Part shown: piece by piece, positions 1 to 5,588 of the stretch
How positions within the stretch are numbered: position 1 is the stretch's first letter
How the letters are laid out: each line of letters starts with the position of its first letter
Assembly: GCA_021156345.1 (NCBI GenBank)
Contig: JAJNDJ010000161.1
Location: forward strand, 1 to 7,667
Direction of reading: 5' to 3'
Length of the DNA: 7,667 bases
Source: Rubrobacteraceae bacterium
GTDB lineage: Bacteria > Actinomycetota > Rubrobacteria > Rubrobacterales > Rubrobacteraceae
Made by a program: the position numbers and the translations under genes
The notes under the pieces: generated by a model
The model's input: the letters and a program-made list of their open reading frames with translations, nothing else
Told to the model about the DNA's origin: nothing
Databases searched by the model: none

Positions 1-1
1 G

Positions 2-487
2 GAGATCGACATAGTCATCGCCAGCTACGACCGCGGGTTCGACTACCGCAAGCTCCAGATCGCCTTCGACGCCATCTGGTTCTACGAACGGGCGATGCTC
101 GTCACCACCAACCCCGATCGTTACTGCCCGCTCCCCGGTGGCAGGGGCGAGCCTGACGCGGCCGAGATCGTCGCGGCCATCGAGGCGTGTACGGGAACGA
201 AGTGCCAGGTCAACGTAGGCAAGCCTGACCCCATCATGCTGGAGACGATAATCGACCTGATCGGGCTCGATGCGAAAGAATGTGTGATGAGCGGCGATCG
301 ACTCTACACGGAGATCCAGATGGCGAAACGCGCGGAGATGCCCTCTGCCATAGTACTGACCGGCGAGACTACTGAGGAGGACCTGGCCGGGGAACCAAAG
401 GAGAACCTGCCCGACTACACCCTGCAGAGGATAGATCAACTCGTCCCTCGTGATCTGTGGGATGAGTTCGGCTGGGAGGATGTATGA
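2..487 (+). CDS. HAD-IIA family hydrolase (NagD-like sugar/polyol-phosphate phosphatase), C-terminal part, 5' end outside window
   Basis: The frame is open from base 2, so the gene begins upstream; 161 residues are visible and the N-terminal part with the catalytic DxD motif is missing. Visible landmarks of subfamily IIA are the cap-domain segment ending TNPDRYCP, then AAIEACTGTKCQ, the motif III lysine in GKPDPIML (Lys codon at 221) and motif IV SGDRLYTEI (Asp codon 296, Glu codon 311), followed by AIVLTGETTEEDL. Family members dephosphorylate small phosphorylated metabolites such as phosphoglycolate, p-nitrophenyl phosphate, nucleotides, and glycerol phosphate in some cases; the substrate here cannot be read from sequence. 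Motif IV usually ends in Asp (GDxxxTDI), whereas this copy has Glu. The kinase gene follows on the same strand, so the two are probably co-transcribed and the substrate is likely a sugar or polyol phosphate. The family call is firm; the substrate is unknown. Confidence 0.9.
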   Translation, partial: EIDIVIASYDRGFDYRKLQIAFDAIWFYERAMLVTTNPDRYCPLPGGRGEPDAAEIVAAIEACTGTKCQVNVGKPDPIMLETIIDLIGLDAKECVMSGDRLYTEIQMAKRAEMPSAIVLTGETTEEDLAGEPKENLPDYTLQRIDQLVPRDLWDEFGWEDV

Positions 488-539
488 GAGATTCGCCGCA
501 ACACGCCAGGATGGCCTCTTTGGAGAGAGGAGCGTAGTA

Positions 540-2108
540 ATGGCCGAGGGTTCTTACCTCCTTGGCATCGACTTCGGAACGGGGGGAGCGAGAGTCGGTA
601 TCTTCGACCCCGAAGGGACGCCGCAAGTCTTTAGCGAACGGCAATATACGCTGAAGTACCCGCGTCCTGGCTGGGCCGAGCAGGACCCCGATGAGTGGTG
701 GTCGTGCCTGGTTGCGGCGGTGAAAGGCGCGATGGCAGTGAGCAGTATCTCCCCTGAGGACATCGTGGGAATCTCGGTCGACGCCATGAGCAGCACCGTA
801 CTCGCCATAGACGAGAACAACAGGCACCTGCGACCGGCCATCATGTGGATGGACGTGCGCTCCTCCGAGGAGGCTGACAGGATCGCTGGCACCAACAACA
901 ACGCCCTCAAGTACAACGGTTACGGGGCAGTCTCGGCCGAGTGGGGGCTTCCGAAGGCGCTCTGGATCAAGGAGAACGAGCCAGAGGTCTATAAGGACGC
1001 CAGGCACATCTGCGAATGCGGCGACTGGGTGATCCAGCGCCTCACCGGCGAATGGACGTCCTCCATCAACATGGCCAGCTCGAAGTACTACTACGACCGC
1101 GACGAAGGCGGATACCCCGAGAGCCTCTACGATGCGGTGGATGCCGGAGACTTGCTCGAGAAGTTCCCTAAAGACGTTCTCGATCTCGGCACGGTCGCCG
1201 GAGAATTGCGCAGGGAGGCTGCCGAGGAGCTCGGCCTCAAGGCAGGCACGCCCGTAGCCGAGGGGGGAGTAGACGCCTACGTCGGGGCGATCGGCCTCGG
1301 GGTGGTCGAGCCGGGGAAGATGGCCCTGATCACAGGCTCTTCCCACGTCATGATCGGGCAGACCTCGAGACCCATCCACGATCCAGGCTTCTGGGGCGCC
1401 TACACGGATGCCATGATCCCAGGCCAGTACACCGTCGAAGCCGGGCAGGCCTCGACGGGCTCCATCGTGGCCTGGTTCAAGAACCAGTTCGCGGGCGACG
1501 CGGCCGCCGAAGCTCGTGAGCGTGGAGTAGACACCTACGACGTCCTGACCGAGCAGGCGCGCGACGTGCCCATCGGTTCGGACGGCCTGATCGTGCTCGA
1601 CTACTTTCAGGGCAACAGGTCTCCCCATACCGACCCCCTGGCGCGCGGCATGATGTGGGGACTGACCCTGAGCCACACCCCTGGACACGTCTTCCGCGCC
1701 ATCATCGAGGGCATCTGCTACGGCACGGAGAACATCCTGCGCACCATGCGCGGACAGGACTTCGAGCCGAAGCTCAACGTCGTCTCAGGTGGTCCTGCCA
1801 AGAGCGACCTGTGGATGCAGATGCACGCCGACGTGTCGAACGTGCCGATTTCGTTCACCAGAGTGAGCGATGGTCCCGTCCTCGGCTCGGCGATGCTGGC
1901 CGCCATCGGAGCCGGTATCCACCCCGACATCCCGGCCGCGGCCGAGAACATGGTTCACACTGCCGATACCATCGAGCCCGACCCCGGGCGCCACGAAGAG
2001 TACAGGTTCTACGTGGACCGCTACATGGAAGCATATCCGCAGATGAAGGAGCTGATGCACAAGACGGAGCGCCATGTCGCCGGCAGGGGATCCGGGGCTG
2101 GGGAGTAG
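540..2108 (+). CDS. FGGY-family carbohydrate (polyol/ketose) kinase, ribulokinase-like
   Basis: This is a complete 522-residue cytoplasmic ATP-dependent sugar kinase of usual FGGY length. Landmarks are the N-terminal phosphate loop GIDFGTGGARVGIFD (residues 9-23), the substrate-site segment MWMDVR (Asp105), SAEWGLPKALWI, the likely catalytic base Asp245 in GGVDAYVG, GNRSPHTDP (358-366), and the C-terminal ATP site VVSGGPAKSDLW (Gly417-Gly418). The DFGTGGAR loop resembles ribulokinase and related polyol kinases more than the DQGTTSSR loop of glycerol kinase, so GlpK is not the best name. ATG 540 is chosen because GGAGAGAGGAG lies just upstream and family homology begins there; ATG 480 and GTG 450 are in-frame alternatives that overlap the HAD gene and add residues unlike the family. 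Neighbouring GpsA- and GlpD-type genes suggest that its product is a polyol phosphate oxidised by them. The family is certain; the substrate is not. Confidence 0.93.
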   Translation: MAEGSYLLGIDFGTGGARVGIFDPEGTPQVFSERQYTLKYPRPGWAEQDPDEWWSCLVAAVKGAMAVSSISPEDIVGISVDAMSSTVLAIDENNRHLRPAIMWMDVRSSEEADRIAGTNNNALKYNGYGAVSAEWGLPKALWIKENEPEVYKDARHICECGDWVIQRLTGEWTSSINMASSKYYYDRDEGGYPESLYDAVDAGDLLEKFPKDVLDLGTVAGELRREAAEELGLKAGTPVAEGGVDAYVGAIGLGVVEPGKMALITGSSHVMIGQTSRPIHDPGFWGAYTDAMIPGQYTVEAGQASTGSIVAWFKNQFAGDAAAEARERGVDTYDVLTEQARDVPIGSDGLIVLDYFQGNRSPHTDPLARGMMWGLTLSHTPGHVFRAIIEGICYGTENILRTMRGQDFEPKLNVVSGGPAKSDLWMQMHADVSNVPISFTRVSDGPVLGSAMLAAIGAGIHPDIPAAAENMVHTADTIEPDPGRHEEYRFYVDRYMEAYPQMKELMHKTERHVAGRGSGAGE

Positions 2109-2113
2109 GCTTT

Positions 2114-2170
2114 ATGGGTGAACGGCGCATCGAAGCGGCCCTGCGGCAGGCAAGTTCGGACGAAGCATGA
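2114..2170 (+). CDS. 18-codon ORF linking the kinase and gpsA-like genes, possible translational coupler
   Basis: An ATG at 2114 opens an 18-residue frame (MGERRIEAALRQASSDEA) that ends in the TGA at 2168-2170. That stop overlaps the ATG of the next gene as ATGA. A plausible Shine-Dalgarno, GGGGAG, lies at the kinase stop codon about eight bases upstream, while the gpsA-like ATG has only a weak GGACGAA in front of it. The arrangement fits a short coupling ORF that delivers ribosomes to the downstream start. No peptide family is recognised, and a chance ORF is quite possible. In this frame the codons upstream of ATG 2114 also lie open through the kinase gene, so openness alone is no support. 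Confidence 0.3.
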   Translation: MGERRIEAALRQASSDEA

Positions 2171-3246
2171 CGACGGTTAGCGTTCTTGGCTCAGGCGTAA
2201 TGGCCACGGCCCTCGCCTTTCCGCTCACGGACAACGGCCACGAGGTGCGCCTGATCGGCACGCACCTCGACCGTGAGATCATCGACAGCATCAAGGAAAC
2301 AGGAGTGCATCCTGGCCTCGACCTCGAGGTCCCCCGGGCGGCCAAGGCCTTCCAGCTCGAAGAGGCCGAGGAGGCGTTCGATGGTGCCGATGTCATTATG
2401 AGCGGGGTCAACTCGTTCGGTGTGCGCTGGGCCGGTGGGCAGCTCTCTTCGCTGCTCCAGCCAGGCATGCACGTCCTCTCCATCGCCAAGGGGATGGAGG
2501 CCACGGAGAGCGGCGACCTGCGCATCCTCCCCGAGGTGCTCGCCGGTGAGGTGCCCGAGGACCTGCGGGAGCAGGTGTCCTGGTCGGCCATCGCCGGACC
2601 CTCCATCGCTGGCGAGGTCGCCGTGCGGCGGGATACATGCGTGGTCTTCACTGGCCGCGACGCCAGCGTTTTGGAGGAGATGTCGGGACTCTTCCGTACC
2701 CCCTACTATCATGTGTGGACCTCGACCGACTTCGTCGGCGTCGAGGTGTGCGCTGCGGCCAAGAACTGCTACGCTCTCGGGGCCGGCTTCATGGAGGGCA
2801 TACTCGACCGTGAGGACGAATCGGAGGCACGGTACCGCAACTATGACTACGGGGCCGCGCTCTTCGGCCAGGCGACTCGGGAGCTGGGGCGGTTCATGAA
2901 ACTGCTGGGCGGCGAGCGTGAGACACCATACGGGTTGGCAGGGGTCGGGGACATGTTCGTCACCAGCATGGGAGGACGTAACGTGAAAGTAGGGAGGCTC
3001 GTAGGCTCGGGGCTACGGTTCTCCGAGGCTCGCGGGCGGATGCCGGGGGTGACGCTCGAAGGAGCGGCGGCCATCGAGGTAATCGGGGGCGCGCTTCCCA
3101 AGCTTACCGAGCGCGGTATCATCGGGCCCGAAGACTTCCCGCTGATGCGCCACCTGCACTCCGTGGTCGGATTGGACGAGCCTTTGGACATGCCCTGGAG
3201 TACGTTTTTCGGGGGCGAACCAGAAAGCAAAGCAGGGAAAGGATAG
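2167..3246 (+). CDS. gpsA: NAD(P)-dependent glycerol-3-phosphate dehydrogenase family protein (GpsA-like, divergent)
   Basis: This 359-residue soluble dehydrogenase is somewhat longer than typical GpsA (about 330-340). The N-terminal Rossmann fold shows VLGSGVMATALA (Gly8, Gly10). SIAKGME carries the conserved Lys108, AGPSIAGEVA spans 143-152, and the likely catalytic Lys199 sits in VCAAAKNCYALGAGF. The phosphate-binding region reads GLAGVGDMFVTS (256-267) followed by GGRNVKVG with Arg271-Asn272, and MPGVTLEGA lies near the C terminus. Canonical GpsA reversibly converts dihydroxyacetone phosphate and NAD(P)H to sn-glycerol 3-phosphate for phospholipid synthesis. Here the segment after the catalytic Lys (EARYRNYDYGAALFGQA) departs from the common GDNxKAAL block, and the gene sits inside a kinase/GlpD operon, so a related polyol phosphate is possible. 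It starts in an ATGA overlap with the 18-codon ORF and ends two bases before glpD. The family is firm; the physiological substrate is inferred. Confidence 0.88.
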   Translation: MTTVSVLGSGVMATALAFPLTDNGHEVRLIGTHLDREIIDSIKETGVHPGLDLEVPRAAKAFQLEEAEEAFDGADVIMSGVNSFGVRWAGGQLSSLLQPGMHVLSIAKGMEATESGDLRILPEVLAGEVPEDLREQVSWSAIAGPSIAGEVAVRRDTCVVFTGRDASVLEEMSGLFRTPYYHVWTSTDFVGVEVCAAAKNCYALGAGFMEGILDREDESEARYRNYDYGAALFGQATRELGRFMKLLGGERETPYGLAGVGDMFVTSMGGRNVKVGRLVGSGLRFSEARGRMPGVTLEGAAAIEVIGGALPKLTERGIIGPEDFPLMRHLHSVVGLDEPLDMPWSTFFGGEPESKAGKG

Positions 3247-3248
3247 AG

Positions 3249-3770
3249 ATGTCATCACGCATACCGCAGGACATCGAGAGGCAGGCCTTCGATCTCATCG
3301 TGGTGGGAGCAGGCATAAACGGCGCCGGCATAGCCCGTGACGCCGCGATGCGGGGCTTGCGGGTGTTGCTCCTGGACAAAGGCGACATCTCCAGCGGGAC
3401 GACGCAGTGGGCTACGCGTCTGATCCACGGCGGCTTGCGCTACCTGGAGTACTACGAGTTCGCGCTGGTAAGAGAGTCGTTGAGGGATAGAGAGGCGATA
3501 CTGCACGTAGCGCAGCATCTGGTCAAGCCGCTTGGCTTCCTTGTTCCCATCTACGACAGAAGCTCACGCGGGCCACTCATGATAAGACTCGGCATGAACG
3601 TCTACGACGTCCTCTCCTACGACAGGAGCATGGACCGTCACAAGATGCTCAGCCGCAGGAAGGTCCAGGATCGCGAGCCAGGCCTCAACCCGGAAGGCCT
3701 GAAAGCGGCCGCCTTCTACTACGACGCGCAGGTGGAGTACGCAGAAAGGGTCGCCGTAACGGCGACGTGA
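3249..3770 (+). CDS. GlpD N-terminal fragment (FAD-binding part)
   Basis: This piece of the disrupted glpD encodes 173 residues. It holds the dinucleotide-binding motif VVGAGINGAGIARDAAMRG (18-36), the GlpD hallmark RLIHGGLRYLE (57-67), and the substrate-domain segment through YYDAQVEYAER (157-167). The last three residues (TAT) lie past the lesion and are not GlpD-like. If translated, it would lack the substrate-binding and C-terminal domains and the second half of the FAD domain, so it is unlikely to be active. Confidence 0.7.
   Translation: MSSRIPQDIERQAFDLIVVGAGINGAGIARDAAMRGLRVLLLDKGDISSGTTQWATRLIHGGLRYLEYYEFALVRESLRDREAILHVAQHLVKPLGFLVPIYDRSSRGPLMIRLGMNVYDVLSYDRSMDRHKMLSRRKVQDREPGLNPEGLKAAAFYYDAQVEYAERVAVTAT
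3750..3766. repeat. 17-bp near-perfect palindrome at the glpD lesion
   Basis: GTCGCCGT, a single A, then ACGGCGAC: the two 8-base arms are exact reverse complements around one central base. It lies precisely where the GlpD frame changes and the protein segment is missing. It could be the scar of a deletion or a hairpin that causes polymerase skipping or read errors. Confidence 0.85.
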
Positions 3771-4891
3771 AGGGTGTGGAGTTCACCGACGTCTTAGGAG
3801 GAGGGAGATACGCGGCCCGCGCCCCTGTTACGGTCAACGTCGCGGGTCCCTGGGTGGATGAGGTCCTCGCTGATCTCGAAGGACACGGCACCGAGGAGAA
3901 CGACGAGCGCTTTATAGGCGGCACCAAGGGCAGCCATCTCATAGTGGATCATTTCCCCGGTGCCCCCCAGGGCGAGGCCCTCTACGTCGAGGCGCGCAAG
4001 GACGGCAGGCCGTACTTTATCGTGCCGTGGAACGGGCGGTACCTGATCGGCACGACCGACCTCCGCTACGAGGGGGACCTCGACTACATCAAGGCGAGCG
4101 AGGAGGAGATCCAATACCTGCTCGACGAGACCAACTACGTCATCCCCGAGGCGCGGCTCTCCCGCGAGGACGTGCTGTTTACCTACGCCGGTGTGAGGCC
4201 GCTACCCCATAACCCTGGAAGTGAAACGAGCGGCGTCACCCGTAGCCACGTCGTCTTCGACCACGCGACGGGAGGTTCCGAGGCAGGCGGCAAGATGAAG
4301 AGATCCGGCGCCGAACTACCGCAGGTTGGGGGGCTTATCTCCATCATCGGTGGCAAGTTGACCACCTATCTGAACCTGAGCCGCCAGGCCGTCGACGCCG
4401 CATTCAAGAAGCTGGATCGGAAGGCACCCAAGAGCCGGTCTCGCAAGGTCCCTCTGCCCGGGAGCGAGACCTCGGATTTCGAGGCTTTCGCAGCCGGCTT
4501 CAAGTCCGCGAGCACCATACCCGACGTGCTCAGCGACAGGCTCCTCAAGCTCTACGGTGTCAGAACCGCCGAGGTCCTGAAAATCGGCGAAGACGATCCG
4601 GAGCTCCTTACGCCACTCTCCTCTACCGTAAGCGTGGAGACGGCGTTGATCGGGGCCGAGGTGATCTGGGCTTTCCGTGAGGAGATGGCGCAGACGCTCT
4701 CCGACGTACTCTTGAGGCGCACGATGGCTGGTTACGGTCCGAGCGTCGGCCTCGACGTCGTCGACGCCGCCGCCGGGGTCGCAGTCAAACACCTCGGGTG
4801 GGAAAGGGAGCGCGCCGAACGCGAAGCGCGAGAGTACCGCGAGTGGATCGAACGCTACACCCCGAAAGAGCTCAAGGTTCGCGAAACCTGA
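3767..4891 (+). CDS. GlpD C-terminal fragment (rest of FAD domain, substrate domain and DAO C-terminal domain)
   Basis: This is the second piece of the disrupted glpD, readable from a GTG at 3767 as 374 residues. It contains VNVAGPWVDEV (23-33), the FAD/substrate segment KGSHLIV (54-60), FIVPWNGRYLIGTTD (84-98), YAGVRPL (140-146) and the GlpD signature 2 region IIGGKLTTYLNLSRQA (193-208), where Leu replaces the more usual Arg after Tyr. A helical C-terminal domain ends in ERYTPKELKVRET. The GTG overlaps the first frame's stop (GTGA), but no convincing Shine-Dalgarno precedes it, and the piece lacks the nucleotide-binding N terminus. Independent function is therefore doubtful. Confidence 0.7.
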   Translation: MKGVEFTDVLGGGRYAARAPVTVNVAGPWVDEVLADLEGHGTEENDERFIGGTKGSHLIVDHFPGAPQGEALYVEARKDGRPYFIVPWNGRYLIGTTDLRYEGDLDYIKASEEEIQYLLDETNYVIPEARLSREDVLFTYAGVRPLPHNPGSETSGVTRSHVVFDHATGGSEAGGKMKRSGAELPQVGGLISIIGGKLTTYLNLSRQAVDAAFKKLDRKAPKSRSRKVPLPGSETSDFEAFAAGFKSASTIPDVLSDRLLKLYGVRTAEVLKIGEDDPELLTPLSSTVSVETALIGAEVIWAFREEMAQTLSDVLLRRTMAGYGPSVGLDVVDAAAGVAVKHLGWERERAEREAREYREWIERYTPKELKVRET

Positions 4892-4920
4892 CCGCCAACT
4901 CCTGCGCGTACTCGGCGGTC
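4890..4920 (+). terminator. weak inverted repeat at end of glpD, possible operon terminator
   Basis: GACCGCC (4890-4896) and GGCGGTC (4914-4920) are exact inverse arms with a 17-base loop, starting within the glpD stop codon. No T-run follows, so intrinsic termination is doubtful. It is listed because the convergent gap between glpD and the XRE gene should contain some transcript end. Confidence 0.25.
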
Positions 4921-4930
4921 CGAAAGGAAG

Positions 4931-4959
4931 GAACCCCCCGAATCTATTTCGAGAGGTTC
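4931..4959 (-). terminator. imperfect hairpin between convergent genes, possible end of the XRE transcript
   Basis: GAACC (4931-4935) pairs with GGTTC (4955-4959), and inside it CGAA (4939-4942) pairs with TTCG (4948-4951) around a five-base loop, with a three-by-three internal mismatch between. It lies just past the XRE stop codon. It lacks a clear T-tract on either strand, so termination activity is uncertain. Confidence 0.22.
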
Positions 4960-4960
4960 T

Positions 4961-5374
4961 CTACGATGCCTGCTTTGTGCTCTCCTGGCCCCGGTCCGTA
5001 AGACGACCTTCCGGCCGCAAATTCCAGAGCTCCTGTGGACCGACGCCCAACGCCTTCGCCAGCTTTCTGCGGACCTGCATGGACGGATAGATGTGGCCCT
5101 GCTCTATCTTGGATAACGTCGCCCGGCTTATACCGCTCACATCAGCAAACTCTTGCTGGCTACACGCGAACGCTTCCCTGTGCTCCCTGATCCAACTCGC
5201 CAGTGCCTCCGCCCGCGCCACCATCTCCGAGTCGGACTTGCCCGATCGGGCACCTCGTGCCCGCCCAAGGCCCCCTTCCGCAAAACCAAGGTCGCCCTCG
5301 ATGGTCCCGTGCATACCCATACCCTTCCTTTCGGCGCGTCTGCGCCTCCATCTCCTGAACTCTACAACCGTCAT
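4961..5374 (-). CDS. XRE-family helix-turn-helix transcriptional regulator
   Basis: This gene encodes up to 137 residues with one HTH_3/Cro-CI-type DNA-binding domain at about residues 66-118. The core reads SQQEFADVSGISRATLSKIE followed by QGHIYPSMQVRRKLAKALGVGPQELW, a classic five-helix XRE fold with the recognition helix around ISRATLSKIE. No ligand, peptidase or toxin domain is visible. The N terminus is Arg-rich then Gly/Ala-rich and looks unstructured, and the C-terminal tail is short and polar. The start is ambiguous: ATG 5374 has GAGAGGAA about ten bases upstream, but an internal ATG at 5314 has a better-placed AAGGAAGG and would give 117 residues without the Arg-rich leader. It is divergent from the DIP1984-family gene across an AT-rich region with repeated elements, so it probably controls itself and that gene. 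The targets are inferred. Confidence 0.88.
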   Translation of the reverse strand: MTVVEFRRWRRRRAERKGMGMHGTIEGDLGFAEGGLGRARGARSGKSDSEMVARAEALASWIREHREAFACSQQEFADVSGISRATLSKIEQGHIYPSMQVRRKLAKALGVGPQELWNLRPEGRLTDRGQESTKQAS

Positions 5375-5459
5375 CCGTGCAAATTCCTCTCCACTCGACT
5401 CCTGCCAGCGCCCTCACGCACCCGCACGATAATTATACGCCTAAAATCAGTCGACTGCG

Positions 5460-5487
5460 AGAATAATCATAGTCAATTTATTGTCTA
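5460..5487 (-). promoter_or_regulatory. candidate minus-strand promoter for the XRE gene
   Basis: Read on the minus strand, TAGACA (5487-5482) and TATTCT (5465-5460) are separated by 16 bases, matching the sigma-70 consensus at five and four of six positions. It overlaps the left 13-bp repeat, as expected for autoregulation. A perfect TATAAT also occurs on this strand at 5437-5432 but has no good -35 at the right distance, so it is the weaker alternative. Confidence 0.35.
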
Positions 5488-5518
5488 ATCTATGTTGACA
5501 TACAGTCTAATACATGTA
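5483..5518. repeat. two 13-bp direct repeats with embedded palindromes, candidate XRE operators
   Basis: GTCTAATCTATGT (5483-5495) and GTCTAATACATGT (5505-5517) match at 11 of 13 bases and are spaced 22 bp apart, about two helical turns, so they lie on the same DNA face. Each overlaps a small palindrome: TATGT-TG-ACATA (5491-5502) and TACATGTA (5511-5518). The left one covers the -35 of the rightward promoter and the right one lies between its -35 and -10. A repressor bound here would block the DIP1984-family gene. Confidence 0.55.
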
Positions 5519-5522
5519 GAAT
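5495..5522 (+). promoter_or_regulatory. sigma-70-type promoter of the DIP1984-family gene
   Basis: A perfect -35 TTGACA (5495-5500), a 16-base spacer and a good -10 TAGAAT (5517-5522) lie in an AT-rich stretch (about 5430-5530) that contrasts with the GC-rich surroundings. Transcription should begin near 5529, leaving a leader of about 60 bases before the GTG at 5589. The overlap with the repeated elements suggests tight control. Confidence 0.65.
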
Positions 5523-5572
5523 GGCATTTGTTCGGCAGAGACGCCCTACGGGAGAACCGTGGAGGGGACAAC

Positions 5573-5582
5573 AAGGAGGTGA
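5573..5582 (+). promoter_or_regulatory. full-length Shine-Dalgarno fixing the GTG start at 5589
   Basis: AAGGAGGTGA is complementary over all ten bases to the usual 16S 3' end and stands six bases before GTG 5589. It decides the start codon and implies strong translation once the transcript is made. Confidence 0.8.
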
Positions 5583-5588
5583 GGGAAC

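Larger units (their letters stand above)
3249..4891 (+). pseudogene. glpD: glycerol-3-phosphate dehydrogenase (GlpD-type, FAD-dependent), disrupted by internal deletion and frameshift
   Basis: Two consecutive frames match the N- and C-terminal parts of a single GlpD/DAO-fold enzyme, which oxidises sn-glycerol 3-phosphate (or a related polyol phosphate) to the keto-phosphate and passes electrons to the quinone pool at the membrane. The first frame stops at 3768-3770 just after YYDAQVEYAERVAV. The second resumes with VKGVEFTDV and continues to the family C terminus. Compared with remembered GlpD sequences such as E. coli GlpD, about 25-35 residues are absent between these points, and the frame change implies a net loss of 3n+1 bases. 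The missing stretch belongs to the FAD-binding domain, so neither half should work alone. Intact length would be near 575 residues. ATG 3249 follows the preceding stop by two bases with GGAAAGGA upstream. A sequencing or assembly error at the junction palindrome is an alternative to a true pseudogene. Confidence 0.82.

Noticed and set aside
369..1688. Long minus-strand open frame opposite the kinase gene (439 codons)
   Set aside because: It is antisense to a clearly recognised FGGY kinase, its translation shows no family features, and such shadows are common in GC-rich genes.
1655..2170. Plus-strand open frame overlapping the kinase 3' end
   Set aside because: The upstream part is Arg/His-rich shadow translation of the kinase; only the last 18 codons after the kinase stop were kept as a possible ORF.
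3740..3790. Programmed ribosomal frameshift joining the two GlpD halves
   Set aside because: No slippery heptamer is seen, and about 30 conserved residues are missing, which frameshifting cannot restore.
4027..4212. Small plus-strand ORF inside glpD
   Set aside because: Alternate-frame shadow of conserved GlpD sequence with no ribosome site or family match.
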